NCBI GenBank assembly: GCA_963784995.1
Contig: CAWATZ010000013.1
Span: forward strand, 1-64,000
Reading direction: 5' to 3'
Length of the DNA: 64,000 bases
From: CAWATZ01 sp963784995
GTDB lineage: Bacteria; Planctomycetota; Planctomycetia; Gemmatales; Gemmataceae
Shown here: positions 1 to 10,121 of the stretch, one piece after another
Layout of the letters: each line of letters starts with the position of its first letter
Position numbering within the stretch: position 1 is the first letter of the stretch
Translations under genes and position numbers: made by a program
The notes under the pieces: generated by a model
What the model was told of the DNA's origin: nothing
The model's input: only the letters and a program-made list of their open reading frames with translations
The model's database searches: none

Positions 1-501
1 AGCCAGGCCGTGTTTGAACGCGAGTGCCGACTGTATGCGAACATGCTCCATTACGGCAAGCTGCTCACTGCCGACCTGAATGACGGCCAGCTGCTGCTCC
101 AGCCACTGCCGGGCATCAATACGCCGATGTGGGTCCTGGGCCATCTGGCGGTCGTGTCCGACCAGGGGCTGGAAGTCCTGGGACAACCGAAAGTCTGCCC
201 GGAGGCGTGGCATCAGGCGTTCACGACCGGAACGAAACCGGACGCGGGACCGCAGCCGCAGCCGAGCAAGGCGGAATTGCTGGCGGCCCTGGAGCGCGGC
301 CACGATTTGCTGACGCGAGCGGCCAGGAACGCCTCGCCGGCAGCCCTGGACAGTCCCAACCCGGTTCCCTTTCTGCGGACGCCATACCCGACCGTGGCCG
401 ATCTGCTGGCGCACCTGATGACCACGCACGAGGGCATCCACCTGGGACAGCTCTCCGCCTGGCGGCGGCTGATGGGCCTGCCGCCCGTTCTGGAAGGGTG
501 A
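1..501 (+). CDS. DinB superfamily protein, 5' end possibly cut by window
   Basis: Small helical protein of the DinB/YfiT metal-binding superfamily; members are often thiol transferases, and the substrate here is unknown. His45 in the LGHL segment and His140/His144 in the HEGIHLGQL segment have the spacing of the three-histidine metal site. A GTG at position 10 gives 163 residues, normal for the family, but the frame is open to the window edge, so the true start may lie upstream. It converges on the kinase gene with only 23 bp between the two stop codons. Confidence 0.8.
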   Translation, partial: SQAVFERECRLYANMLHYGKLLTADLNDGQLLLQPLPGINTPMWVLGHLAVVSDQGLEVLGQPKVCPEAWHQAFTTGTKPDAGPQPQPSKAELLAALERGHDLLTRAARNASPAALDSPNPVPFLRTPYPTVADLLAHLMTTHEGIHLGQLSAWRRLMGLPPVLEG

Positions 502-524
502 AGCGAAACGAGCCCTCCCCGGGT

Positions 525-3500
525 TCACTTCTTGCCGGTTTTCGCCCGCAGCTCCTCCATCCGCTTCAGGCACTTCTGCCGTTCGTCCGGCATGGTCTGC
601 TCCCGATAGAATTCCGCCAGGCTGCGTTGCAAGTTCAACTCCTCGATCCAGACGGCCGGCTGGTTGGGATGGTCCCTGTCCAGCTGCTGGAGGATCGCAA
701 TGGCCTGGCGGAAGGTCTTCTCGGCCTTCTCCGGCTGCCGGTCTCGGAACTGAACGATCCCCAACTCCCCAAGGGTCATGGCCTGGCCGATCTTGTAGCG
801 CGGCTCCTCTTTCTGATTCTTTTTTTCCTGATCCTTGATCAGCAACTCGAACAGGGCCAGTGCCTGCCGCAAGTATTCCTGGGCCTTCTTCCGTTGATTG
901 TCCTGGCCCAGCACGGTCCCCAGGTTGGAGAGGACCTTGGCCAGCTGCTCGGCGTAGAGGGCCTTGGTCGGATAGTCGTGAACCAGCGCATCGCTCAGGC
1001 CGAGCGCTTCCTCGCGCAGGGACCGGGCTTCCTTCACCCGATTTGTTTTCGCCTGCAAGTCGGCCAGAGCGTCGAGCGACTGGATCAGACCGTGCCGGTA
1101 ATCGGGCTCGCGGGGGTAAACCTCGTTCAGCTTCCGGAGCAAATCCAGGGCCTCGCGGTGGCGCTTTTCCGCCTCGGCGCGTCGGGCCGAGGCCTGCTCC
1201 GGCTGAGGCGGGAGCGTTTGGAGGAGCACCGAGGCCAGCAGGTGCAGCGTGCGCGCCTTCTCAAACTGGTAGTCGGGGACGTTGGGATGCTGCTTGACCA
1301 GCTCCTCGCGCCGGTCCAGCACCTGGCGCAAGAGCGTCTCGGCCTGACCGGCCTGGCCCAGCGCCAGCAGCACCCCCGCCTGGTTCGTCATTGTCCGGAT
1401 TAACTCTTGGTGGTAGTCCGCCGACCGGGCATGCTCCTTGACCAGCTTGTCCAGCAACTCCGCCGCATAGGCAAAGGTCCGCTCACTCTCGACCAGACGC
1501 TTGTTTTCCTTGAGAAGCAGGCCCATGTCGTTGTAACTCTTGCCCAGCTCGAAGCGGTACACCCGCTGGCCCGGGTAGGCGTTGGCCAGGCGTTCTTTCA
1601 GCTCCAACGCCCTGGTCAGCATCTCGTCGGCCTGCTTGCGATCGTTCCCGGAGGCCAGCAAGGTCACACCCAGGCCCCGGTAAGCCGACGACAGCGTCCG
1701 CACCGCTTCCACGTTGGGCGTCGGGTTCTCGCCTTCACTCCGGAGCAAGTCGATCGCCTTGCGATACTCCGCCTCGGCCCGGCGGGGGTAGCGGTCGCGC
1801 AACAGCTCTCCCTGCCGATAATAGGCCCGGGCCAGGGCCACGCGATAGTCGAGCCGGTCGCCGAACTGCCTGGTCAAGGCTTCAAGGGTTTGCTGGGCTT
1901 CGCGGTAAGCCTTCTCGGCCTGGTCCGGCTCGCCCAGCAAGTCGTGAATCTCGCCCACGCGCGTCGCCGCCCGCCCCACCTCCAGACGCAGTTCCGGATT
2001 GTCCGGCTTGTCTTTGAGGAACTCCTGGTAAAACCGCAGGGCCGCCTCCAGCAAGTCGCGCCGGACCCGCTCCATCCTCGGCTCGTTCTCCAGCCGTTCC
2101 CCGCCGATGCGCGTCAGCATCTCGTTGACGGCCTTCTCGGCCTGGTGGAAATTGTCCTCGGCCAGTTTGCGCTGCTTGTCCGCTTCTTCCCGCCGTTCCT
2201 CGGCCTCCTTCCGGAGGTCAGCTTCGGTCCTGGCCTGCTGGAACTCGTGATGAGCCAGGATCGGCCCGCCGATCATGAGCGTCAGGGCAACCACGACACT
2301 CAGGCCCACCAGGCAGGCGGCGGCCGGCTGGCGGCGGCACCACTTCCAGGCACGCTCCCAGGGCGGCACCGGCCGGGCATGGATCGGCTCGCCTCCGAGG
2401 AACCGCTGCAGGTCCAGGGCCAGGTCGCCGGCCGAGCTGTAGCGCTTCTCCGGCTCCTTCTCCAGGCACTTCAGACAGATCGTGTCCAGGTCGTGCGGCA
2501 AGCGCGGCAGCAGCTTCCGCGGCGGCGTCGGCTCCAGCTTCTTGACCTGCTGCAGCGTCTCCAGCACCGTCTTACCCTGGAAGGGAGGCCGGCCGGTCAG
2601 CAGGTCGTAGAGGATCGCTCCCAGGGCGTAAATGTCGGCGGCCGGCCCGACCTCGTCCACGTTGCCCTCGGCCTGCTCGGGCGCCATGTAGCTGGGTGTG
2701 CCCATGATCGAGCCATCTTTGGTCTGGCGCGAATCGCTCTCCAGCCGCTTGGCCAGGCCAAAGTCCGTCACCTTGGGGATGAAGTCCGTCAGGGCCCGCT
2801 CGTCCTCAGCCGCGGGCGGCTCGCCCGCGGCCACCTCGGACTTGAAGGCCATCAGGATGTTGGCCGGCTTCAGGTCGCGATGGATGACGCCCCAGCGGTG
2901 GGCATAATCCATCGCCTCGGCCAGCTGCTGCACCACCCAGGCCACTTCCCGCGGCCCGCCCGGCTTGCCGGCCAGCCGCTGTTCCAGGGTGCCGCCCTCG
3001 ACGTATTCCAGCGAAAAGAACGGACAGCCGTCCTGGTCGCCGGCCTCGAAAAGCTGCACGATGTTGGGATGATGCAGGCGGGCGATGGCCTGCGCCTCAA
3101 TCTCGAAGCGGGCCAGCACCCGGACACCGGCTTGGTGTCCGGCCAGCACCATCTTCAAAGCCACCAGCCGGTCGGCCTTGATCTGCCGGGCCTTGTAGAC
3201 GACACCCATGGCCCCCCGGCCCAGTTCCTTGAGGATCTCGTAACCGGACACCTGGGGCCGACTGGTCGGCGCCCGCTCGGGCGGAACGTCCACGGCCCGG
3301 GTCTTGGCGCGCGTGACCCGCACCACCGAGTCGGGCACCAGCCGGCTCTCGCCCACGTCCATCGTGGCGCAGCTGGCCTGGTCCACCGCCTGGCCCGATT
3401 CGGGGTCCACGGTGACAGAGCCGGGGTCCGCGCTGGCGGAGCTTGCCTCAATCCCGAGCGTCGCCTGGCTGGCCTGGTCCGGATTCAGGCTGGGGTCGAA

Positions 3501-3983
3501 CTCGGTGAGTGAGTGGTCTGCTCGCCGCGGTTGGGGGCTCGCTGTGGGCCCCTCGGATGGACGTGCCTGATCGGCCACAGTCCATTCCCCCGTCCGGGCG
3601 CTGAGCAGATCCTCCGGAGGCTGGCCTTCCCACGTCGTCCGGCCGGGCTGGGAAGCCCGTCCGACGTCGGGAAGGACCTGGGTCTGGCTGGAAGGCTCGA
3701 GTTGGGGGACCAGGTCCGGCGAGTGCAGCGTCGCGTCGGAGTGGACGGCTTCGCGGGCCGGTGCTGCGTCGGGCGGAACCACGGTCTGGTCGGAGGTCGG
3801 GCCGCAGGCCGGCAATTCCGGCGTGCTGGTTTCGAGGGTCTGGCAAAGGACGCCGGCGTCGGCACCACCGGAAACGGCCGACTGGCCGCACTCTGGACAC
3901 TGCGCCGGCCCTTCCAGGATCACGGTCGAGTCGCCGTCGATCAACCAGGTGTGCCCCCGAGAACATTTCAGCAACTGAGCCAT
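525..3983 (-). CDS. Membrane-anchored serine/threonine protein kinase with C-terminal TPR repeats
   Basis: Hanks-type (PknB-like) kinase of 1152 residues. The N-terminus has a zinc-ribbon-like pair (CSRGH near residue 7, CPEC near 29), followed by about 200 low-complexity residues rich in Ser, Pro, Asp and Gln. The kinase domain spans about 247-530: glycine loop GRGAMG (255-260), Lys277, HRD (368-370), DFG (407-409) and APE (434-436) are all present, so it should be active. One transmembrane helix follows at about 553-577, then a short charged coiled coil and tandem TPR-type repeats to the C-terminus. It probably senses or docks proteins through the TPRs and signals inside the cell. This architecture is common in planctomycetes; the zinc-ribbon head is less usual. 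The ATG at 3983 follows an AAGGAGA-type ribosome site. Confidence 0.93.
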   Translation of the reverse strand: MAQLLKCSRGHTWLIDGDSTVILEGPAQCPECGQSAVSGGADAGVLCQTLETSTPELPACGPTSDQTVVPPDAAPAREAVHSDATLHSPDLVPQLEPSSQTQVLPDVGRASQPGRTTWEGQPPEDLLSARTGEWTVADQARPSEGPTASPQPRRADHSLTEFDPSLNPDQASQATLGIEASSASADPGSVTVDPESGQAVDQASCATMDVGESRLVPDSVVRVTRAKTRAVDVPPERAPTSRPQVSGYEILKELGRGAMGVVYKARQIKADRLVALKMVLAGHQAGVRVLARFEIEAQAIARLHHPNIVQLFEAGDQDGCPFFSLEYVEGGTLEQRLAGKPGGPREVAWVVQQLAEAMDYAHRWGVIHRDLKPANILMAFKSEVAAGEPPAAEDERALTDFIPKVTDFGLAKRLESDSRQTKDGSIMGTPSYMAPEQAEGNVDEVGPAADIYALGAILYDLLTGRPPFQGKTVLETLQQVKKLEPTPPRKLLPRLPHDLDTICLKCLEKEPEKRYSSAGDLALDLQRFLGGEPIHARPVPPWERAWKWCRRQPAAACLVGLSVVVALTLMIGGPILAHHEFQQARTEADLRKEAEERREEADKQRKLAEDNFHQAEKAVNEMLTRIGGERLENEPRMERVRRDLLEAALRFYQEFLKDKPDNPELRLEVGRAATRVGEIHDLLGEPDQAEKAYREAQQTLEALTRQFGDRLDYRVALARAYYRQGELLRDRYPRRAEAEYRKAIDLLRSEGENPTPNVEAVRTLSSAYRGLGVTLLASGNDRKQADEMLTRALELKERLANAYPGQRVYRFELGKSYNDMGLLLKENKRLVESERTFAYAAELLDKLVKEHARSADYHQELIRTMTNQAGVLLALGQAGQAETLLRQVLDRREELVKQHPNVPDYQFEKARTLHLLASVLLQTLPPQPEQASARRAEAEKRHREALDLLRKLNEVYPREPDYRHGLIQSLDALADLQAKTNRVKEARSLREEALGLSDALVHDYPTKALYAEQLAKVLSNLGTVLGQDNQRKKAQEYLRQALALFELLIKDQEKKNQKEEPRYKIGQAMTLGELGIVQFRDRQPEKAEKTFRQAIAILQQLDRDHPNQPAVWIEELNLQRSLAEFYREQTMPDERQKCLKRMEELRAKTGKK

Positions 3984-4278
3984 GACCTTGTCTCCTTGTG
4001 GGAACTAACCGACCCATTATCCCATCAAAGACGCATCTGACAAGAGGCTGTCCGCTCCCGGAGCGGTCCCGGGGCCAGGTGCCTCCGCACCGGACAGCGG
4101 GAGAATCGGAAAAATGGCTGAGCCTGGTGGAATTTGCTTGTCTTCCCGATTGCAGGGCGATAAACTTACTCACACGGAAGCGATCTTTCCGAGAGGCTCA
4201 ATCGATCCGTCCAGAACGAGGCTCACTCCCCAACTCGATCTCGACTGAGGTCAACGAATGCAGCCGAGGAGCGCATTC

Positions 4279-7200
4279 ATGACGCAGAAGATCCGTTGGC
4301 AACTCATGGCCTGCCCACGCCTTCAGCTGAAGACGGCCTGGGGAGGCTCTGTTCCGTTTTGCCAGCGGTTTCGACCGAGCCTGGAAGCGCTCGAAGACCG
4401 CACCTTGCCCGCGGTGATCGGCATGCCAGGGCCGGACCCCCTGCCGGTTATCGACCTGACAGCCCAGCTGGCCAACAAACCGAACTTCTCCTTCTCCACC
4501 ATCCAGGCGGCAGTGAGTGCGGCCAGCCCGGGCGACACCATCCTGGTCAACCCCGGCACCTACGCCGAGAGCGTCACCATCGACAAGCCGCTCACCCTGG
4601 AAGGAGCCAACTACGGCATCAACCCCAGCACGGGCACACGCGGTGCCGAGTCGATCGTGGACACGTCCATTGTCGGCGGGTCAACGCCTTTCGACGTCAC
4701 CGCCAGCAACGTGACCATTGACGGCTTCACCATCGAGGGCGCCACCGACTCCAATACGGGTGGCTTCGGGATCGTGCTGGCCCCCGGCACGTCCGGCACC
4801 ACCCTCCGCAACAACGTCATCCAGAACAACGTCGCGGGTCTGTCGCTGGCCAACGACCCGAGCACGTTTCAGTATACGGTCATTCAGGACAACCTGTTCC
4901 AGAACAACAACGAACCCGGCCCCTTGTCCGGGACCGCTGTCTACACCGACGAATTCAACGCCGGCGGCCCACTGGCCAACGTCCTGATCGACAGCAACAC
5001 GTTCACGAACAACCAGGGCGTCGCGCTGAGCTTCGCCGCCCAGACCGACAGCGGGACGCCCTACGACTCGAACGTCACCATCTCGAACAACACCATCGCA
5101 AACAACGGCAGCGGCATCTTTCTCGCCAGCGCCAGCAACGTGGCCATCACGGCCAACACCATCAGCAGTTCGAGAGGCGACGCCATTGACGTCGGCGGCG
5201 GCGTCAGCGGTCTGACCATCGCCGGCAACAGCCTCGCCAGCAACGGGGGCACGGCCGTCAACGTCGGTCCGGACGTCTCGGGAGTCGGCCATTACTCCCA
5301 GCCGAGCAGCAACGTCACCCTCGCCCTCAACAGCATCCTTCACAACGGTGGAGACATCCAGATCGACAGCGCCGATGGACGCTACGTCGGCACGCTGAAC
5401 GCCTCCGGCAACTGGTGGGGGACCGCCCTGGGCTCGAGCCCCTCGACCACCACGAACGACCAGCTCGGCCAGATCGAGGAGCTGATGTCGGGGCCGGTCC
5501 ACGTCGGCTCGTTCCTCGACAGCGGCGTCAACGTCGCCACGGTTGGCTTCACCCCAGCGCCCGCGACGCAGATGTGGGTCCCTCGGACCACGGCCTCCTC
5601 CGGCCTGCCAATCGTTGACGGCAACATCCAGGACGCCCTCAACTCCGCCCTCTCCGGCATGACGGTGAGCGTGGCGGCCGACACCTATGCCGAACGGCTG
5701 ACCGTCGGCTTCCCCGACTACGTCATCGACAGCAACGGAGGGGTGGTCAACGTCTCGGGTCTGCCGGCTTTCGTGCTGCAGATCATCACGCAGCCGTTCA
5801 CCATCCTGGGGGCGTCGGCGGGCCTGGACGCTCTCACGCGCTACGACGACTTCCCCTCGACCGCCAGCGGGCCGAAGGCCGATCCAACCCAGGAAACGGT
5901 GCTGACCCCGCCGGCCAGCAACCCGAGCAACGGCGCTTTGGTGAGCGTTCAGTCGAGCGGCGTGATTCTCGATGGCCTGGTCTTTGACGGCAACAACCCC
6001 GGCACGCCCCATCAGGGAACGCTGGTCGGGGGGATTCCCGTGGACGCCGCCAACGCCATCACCACTGCAGGCGCACAGGCGCCGGTCAACCAGGTAACGG
6101 TCCAGAACAGCATTTTTCAGAACTTCGCCGGCACCGCCATCGACCTGGACAGTGGTAACCCCGCATCCCCCACGTCCGGCAATCAGTTCCTGGACAACGT
6201 GGTCAGCAACGTGGGGAACACGGACCTTGCCGGCGTTCCGACGATCAACCTGAGTCAGCAGGAACAATTCCTTTTCCCGGGGGAAGACCTGGCGAAACTG
6301 GGACTGAGCGGGAGCGTCGCCAACCCCGGCCCCGGCTGGACGGCACAGGTCAGTTACAACGACGATGGCACCAGCTCCAGTTTCCAGGACCTGGCACTGC
6401 AGCCGGATGGCTCCTTCACGCTGCAACACAGCTATCCCATTCAGGGCCTCAACCTGGTCACCGTGAAGGTGACCGACGGTAATGGCAACGTCGCCACGAG
6501 TTCCTTTTACGTCTCGGTCCTGGACAACGCGGACGACGTGGAGTCTGTAACCGCCAGGGTGATTCAACCGGGACAGACGGAGACGTTCAACCCGGTCACG
6601 CCCAATTCATCCTGGACAACCGCAATTACCTACGGCGATTCCGGGAGCGGTCCGACGCTGGTCCAGGTGGTCGATCTGGCGAGCGCGTCGCCCAATACGG
6701 TGACCCTGGACATTCAGGGGATGAACGTCAAATCGGGCGATCCACTCACGATCACGATTACCGGGGTCGCCCAGGAACCTGCTCCTGACGCGATCTATTT
6801 CGTGGACCCGATCACCGGCGCGAAACAACTGCTCAGCTGGACCTACCAGAACGGCACCCTGACGATCACCTTCAACGTGGGCACCGACCCCAGTGACGTC
6901 AACATCACCGGCACGGTCTTCGTGATCAACCTGCCCAGCAGCACGGAGCAAAACGTGACGGTCGCGGCGGCGCTGGCCAGCGCCAGCCCGGTCGATCCGG
7001 GCTTCGAGCAAACCGCGTCGTTCATCAGCCGAACGCAGTTGACGGTGAGCCTGACTGCCTCGCAGGATCGGCAGGTAAGCAGTTCGGCGACCACCCAGAA
7101 CGTTCAGACGAACTTCAGTTTGCTGCGGATCCGCCGAGGCGGTCCCGAGGACGAGCAGGACCCCGATTTCTGGGAGCAGTTTTCCGAGAAGCTCAAGGGG

Positions 7201-7581
7201 CTGCTGGAATCGCTGCAGATGCCCGCGAAGGGTTCGGGAGAGAAGGCGCCTCCCCCGAAAGGCCCCGCTCCTGCCCAGGGAAAGGGCCTCCAGCCCGCAC
7301 CGGAGCAGCCCGGCCAGCCGGCGGAGCCAGGCGAGGGCCCCGTGCTGCCGCCACCGGCCCCGCCCGCCGACGAACAGCCCCTGGCGGCCTGCTTCCGGGA
7401 GGGCCAGGAGATCGCTCCTGCCGAGGTCCTGGCCCTGCAGCCGGAACCGGTCGCGCCCGAGACGGACCTGTTTGGGCAGGCCCTGCTTGCCGGCGCCCTG
7501 ACGTTCCCACTGTTCGCGCCGACCCAGGAAACCACCCACAAGCGCCAACCGACACTCCCTTCGGTCGGCTTGCCGTGCTGA
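4279..7581 (+). CDS. Exported parallel beta-helix repeat protein with planctomycete LEDRTLP motif
   Basis: Large surface or secreted protein (about 1100 residues). The motif LEALEDRTLP at about residue 35-44 is the N-terminal signature of many planctomycete extracellular proteins. Residues about 70-380 carry pectate-lyase-like beta-helix repeats (runs such as NVTISNNTI and NVAITANTI), starting with a periplasmic copper-binding-protein-like TIQAAVSAASPGDTILV segment; a second helix block follows. The C-terminal 130 residues are Pro/Gly/Glu-rich. No catalytic function can be assigned; adhesion or polysaccharide binding is plausible. Two starts are possible: ATG 4258 after TGAGG, or ATG 4279 after GAGGAG with 7-nt spacing; the second is preferred. 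Confidence 0.87.
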   Translation: MTQKIRWQLMACPRLQLKTAWGGSVPFCQRFRPSLEALEDRTLPAVIGMPGPDPLPVIDLTAQLANKPNFSFSTIQAAVSAASPGDTILVNPGTYAESVTIDKPLTLEGANYGINPSTGTRGAESIVDTSIVGGSTPFDVTASNVTIDGFTIEGATDSNTGGFGIVLAPGTSGTTLRNNVIQNNVAGLSLANDPSTFQYTVIQDNLFQNNNEPGPLSGTAVYTDEFNAGGPLANVLIDSNTFTNNQGVALSFAAQTDSGTPYDSNVTISNNTIANNGSGIFLASASNVAITANTISSSRGDAIDVGGGVSGLTIAGNSLASNGGTAVNVGPDVSGVGHYSQPSSNVTLALNSILHNGGDIQIDSADGRYVGTLNASGNWWGTALGSSPSTTTNDQLGQIEELMSGPVHVGSFLDSGVNVATVGFTPAPATQMWVPRTTASSGLPIVDGNIQDALNSALSGMTVSVAADTYAERLTVGFPDYVIDSNGGVVNVSGLPAFVLQIITQPFTILGASAGLDALTRYDDFPSTASGPKADPTQETVLTPPASNPSNGALVSVQSSGVILDGLVFDGNNPGTPHQGTLVGGIPVDAANAITTAGAQAPVNQVTVQNSIFQNFAGTAIDLDSGNPASPTSGNQFLDNVVSNVGNTDLAGVPTINLSQQEQFLFPGEDLAKLGLSGSVANPGPGWTAQVSYNDDGTSSSFQDLALQPDGSFTLQHSYPIQGLNLVTVKVTDGNGNVATSSFYVSVLDNADDVESVTARVIQPGQTETFNPVTPNSSWTTAITYGDSGSGPTLVQVVDLASASPNTVTLDIQGMNVKSGDPLTITITGVAQEPAPDAIYFVDPITGAKQLLSWTYQNGTLTITFNVGTDPSDVNITGTVFVINLPSSTEQNVTVAAALASASPVDPGFEQTASFISRTQLTVSLTASQDRQVSSSATTQNVQTNFSLLRIRRGGPEDEQDPDFWEQFSEKLKGLLESLQMPAKGSGEKAPPPKGPAPAQGKGLQPAPEQPGQPAEPGEGPVLPPPAPPADEQPLAACFREGQEIAPAEVLALQPEPVAPETDLFGQALLAGALTFPLFAPTQETTHKRQPTLPSVGLPC

Positions 7582-7647
7582 AGACACGGAGGGACGTTGG
7601 GGACGGTTATTGCGGCTCAGGAAGAAAAAGACCGCCTCGGCTCCAGA

Positions 7648-7752
7648 CCCAGGGCGATGCCCTGGGCTATCCTGTTGCGCCCCTTCGGGGCGAAAGACAA
7701 GGTTTTCCGCCCCGAAGGGGCGCAACACGATAGCCCAGGGCATCGCCCTGGG
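7648..7752. repeat. Palindromic intergenic repeat, family A copy 1
   Basis: Two 45-bp arms (7648-7692 and 7708-7752) are inverted copies with one mismatch; each contains GGGCGATGCCCTGGGCTATC and CGCCCCTTCGGGGCG, themselves short palindromes. Degenerate extra arm pieces (GGGCATCGCCCTGGG-like) follow to about 7798. It lies between two convergent genes, so it may act as a bidirectional terminator or a REP-like element. A close relative sits at 33580-33679. Confidence 0.9.
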
Positions 7753-7819
7753 GGAGAGGGCATCGCCCTGGGTGTCGAGGGCAGCGCCCTGGGTGTCTCC
7801 GTGGGGAATTGCCTTTTGC

Positions 7820-9844
7820 TCACTTCTTGATCGTCAGCGGCACGGTCGCATTGACTGCGAACTCGCGGTTGTTGTGTTTGGCCTTGCCGGTGATCAGCAC
7901 GCTGAAGGACCCAACCGGAGCTTTGCCTGCCAGGTTGAGCTGACCCTTGCTCTCATTTTGCCCGGCCGGGATGTTCTTCAGGGCCGCGGTCACGTTGGCC
8001 GGCAACCCCGACGCGGTCAGGGCGATCTCGCCGCTGAAGCCGGGGGAGCGGGTCGCCTTGACGGTCACCGGCACCGGCTTGCCGGGAGTGCCCATCGGGA
8101 CGTCGAACTTGGCCGTCAGAGTGAACGGCGGCTTATCGGTCACCGCCAGGGCCAGCTGCTGGGACAACGGCAGGGGCGGCACCGGTAAGCCGCTCAGGCT
8201 CTGGCTGAGGGGAGTGCGGACGCTGGCGCAGCGCGTCACCATCTTGCCGCCGATGGTTGCCTTGCCCTGGATGGCGAAGTTCATCGGACCAGCCGATCGG
8301 TCAGGTGCGGCGGCGACGGGCAAGGCGCCCGCCGCCTGGTTCATCGCAACGGTCGCCTTGCCGCTCAACCCCTGGGCTCCCGCGAGGGGGACCACGCTGA
8401 GTTCAATCGGTCCGGTGTAGTCGCGCCGCGTGACCTGCACCGGCACGGACACGGTCCCTCCCGCGGCAACGTCGAAGCGATCCAGGGCCACCGCCAGATC
8501 AAAACTCGGCTCGAAGGGGGTGAGCGTCAGCCGATAGACCTCGCTCGGCCCACCCCACAGATGCAGGTGTTCAAGGGAGATGAAGTAATCGCCATCGTCC
8601 TTGGCCGTGAAATCGAACCGGGGAGCCGTCGTCGGGTTGCTGGCCTGCAGCTGGGTGCCCTTGCTGTCCTTCAGGGTGAGGTAGACCTCGGTGGGGGAGT
8701 GCAGTTCAGCGGTTTGTACCTCGACGATCAGGCGCTGTCCCTTCTTGGCGCTGAAGACGTAATAATCCTGATCGCCCTTCTCCAGGAAGCGTCCAGTGAC
8801 GGCCCCGGGAATCGGGAGGCGCTGGGCCCTGGCGGGTTCGTTATTGGGTTCCTGCTCGAGCTGCTCGTCGAGATCGGATAGGGCCAGGCTGACCGGCCAG
8901 CCGTGCAGCCCGCCGGGCCCGCGCGGAGCCACCTCGATGGCCGGGATGACGGGGTCGGTCGGGGTCTGCACCTCGACCGGTGCGGCCTGGTCGGCCCTCG
9001 GACCGGAGAAACTCACCTTCACCTTGCTGCCGCGCTTTGCGGCCAGCGGCAGCGGCGTGGTGGCGATCGGGAAATCGCCGATGCGGAGCCGATAGTGGTA
9101 ATCCTCGGCCCCGCGATAAGCAACGTCGCGGACCTCGATCAGCACCTCGCCGGCTTGCTTGAACTGGTAGGACAGGCGCGGATCGGTCTGGGCCCCGGGA
9201 CTGTCGTTGCTGAAACCGCCAGGCAGTTCGCGACCGCTCTGGGCGTCGTACAGGGTCAGCTGCGGATCGACCGCGCTGCCGAGGCGCCGGCCAAGCACGT
9301 CGAAGCTGAGACGCTGGCCGGCCTGGACCTTGATCTTGTACCAGTCGCTGGCCTCCACGTCGATCTTGCCGGCGACCACACAGGGGACAGGCAGCGGCTG
9401 GGCGGTCGCCCGGGTGCGGTTGCTGGCGGCGCGAGGCACCTGGGGCAGGTCGTCAATGCAAAAGAGCCGGACGTTGGAGATCCCCTTGCTGGTCGCCAGC
9501 CGGAGCGAATGCGTCCCGACCGGAGCGTCGGCCGGGACCTCGATCCGGACCAGCAGCTTGGCCGGATCCTTGCCGTTACTCGCATCCTTTGGGATGGTCA
9601 CCTTGGCGGGAAAGCTGAGCAGCAGGCCGGTCGGCCCGGCCAGGTTGGTGCCGGTCAGGGTCAGGTCGAGGGTGGTGCCGCGCTGCATTCCCAGCGGCAC
9701 GACGGGCTTGAGGACGGGAGCGGCCGGGTTGGCCGCCGGCGGTGCTGGCTTCTTCTGGCTCCAGACGGTCCCGGTCTGGACCAGGGCTGTGATCAGCGCG
9801 GACAGCAGCAAGCCACAGAGCAAACGCAGGGAACGATGAGTCAT
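7820..9844 (-). CDS. Exported protein with pre-peptidase C-terminal (PPC)-type domains
   Basis: Protein of 674 residues with a signal peptide (about residues 1-29). After an Ig/TIG-like N-terminal segment (PLGMQRGTTLDLTLTGTN, about 50-130), two PPC-type domains follow: one near residue 145 (ASDWYKIKVQAGQRLSFDV) and a clearer one near 340 with EQEPNNEPARAQ and GDQDYYVFSAKKGQRL. The rest forms beta-sandwich segments. No catalytic domain is visible. Families with this layout are abundant in planctomycetes as periplasmic or surface proteins, and are often annotated only as PPC-domain protein. Confidence 0.8.
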   Translation of the reverse strand: MTHRSLRLLCGLLLSALITALVQTGTVWSQKKPAPPAANPAAPVLKPVVPLGMQRGTTLDLTLTGTNLAGPTGLLLSFPAKVTIPKDASNGKDPAKLLVRIEVPADAPVGTHSLRLATSKGISNVRLFCIDDLPQVPRAASNRTRATAQPLPVPCVVAGKIDVEASDWYKIKVQAGQRLSFDVLGRRLGSAVDPQLTLYDAQSGRELPGGFSNDSPGAQTDPRLSYQFKQAGEVLIEVRDVAYRGAEDYHYRLRIGDFPIATTPLPLAAKRGSKVKVSFSGPRADQAAPVEVQTPTDPVIPAIEVAPRGPGGLHGWPVSLALSDLDEQLEQEPNNEPARAQRLPIPGAVTGRFLEKGDQDYYVFSAKKGQRLIVEVQTAELHSPTEVYLTLKDSKGTQLQASNPTTAPRFDFTAKDDGDYFISLEHLHLWGGPSEVYRLTLTPFEPSFDLAVALDRFDVAAGGTVSVPVQVTRRDYTGPIELSVVPLAGAQGLSGKATVAMNQAAGALPVAAAPDRSAGPMNFAIQGKATIGGKMVTRCASVRTPLSQSLSGLPVPPLPLSQQLALAVTDKPPFTLTAKFDVPMGTPGKPVPVTVKATRSPGFSGEIALTASGLPANVTAALKNIPAGQNESKGQLNLAGKAPVGSFSVLITGKAKHNNREFAVNATVPLTIKK

Positions 9845-9998
9845 GGTGTTACTCTCAGCCGGGCAGGCGGTTGGGGTCGGGGAGGGGGCGGTGCAGTTTG
9901 AGACTTCCTATGATCATATCCAGAGGCGGACGGCTGGCAAAGCAAAATCATCTGGAGTCAACCCTGGGTCTGGCAAAAGGTCCGGGAGGGGGCGAATT

Positions 9999-10100
9999 GT
10001 TAGCCGCGACGCGGAGCGCAGCGCAGCGGAGCGCGGGGACGCCCCCGTTGGGTGGAGCGCTGCCGCGCTCCGCTGCGCTGCGCTCCGCGTCGCGGCTAAC
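9999..10100. repeat. Palindromic intergenic repeat, family B copy 1
   Basis: Inverted repeat with ends GTTAGCCGCGACGCGGAGCG and its complement, interior GCAGCGCAGCGGAGCG, and a short loop around CCCCCGTTGGG. It lies upstream of the TIGR02996 gene. A second member with the same ends is at 19472-19556. It may form a long hairpin in the leader RNA. Confidence 0.88.
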
Positions 10101-10121
10101 GGCCCTGAATTGGGAGCAACT

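Noticed and set aside
1407..3512. Long plus-strand open frame opposite the kinase
   Set aside because: Antisense shadow of a GC-rich gene; the kinase on the other strand has all motifs.
4681..6567. 628-residue minus-strand frame opposite the beta-helix gene
   Set aside because: Compositional shadow, rich in Val/Asp/Gly with no family features.
9843..10121. N-terminal extension of the TIGR02996 gene
   Set aside because: It runs through the family B palindrome and the family domain starts at the ATG at 10122.
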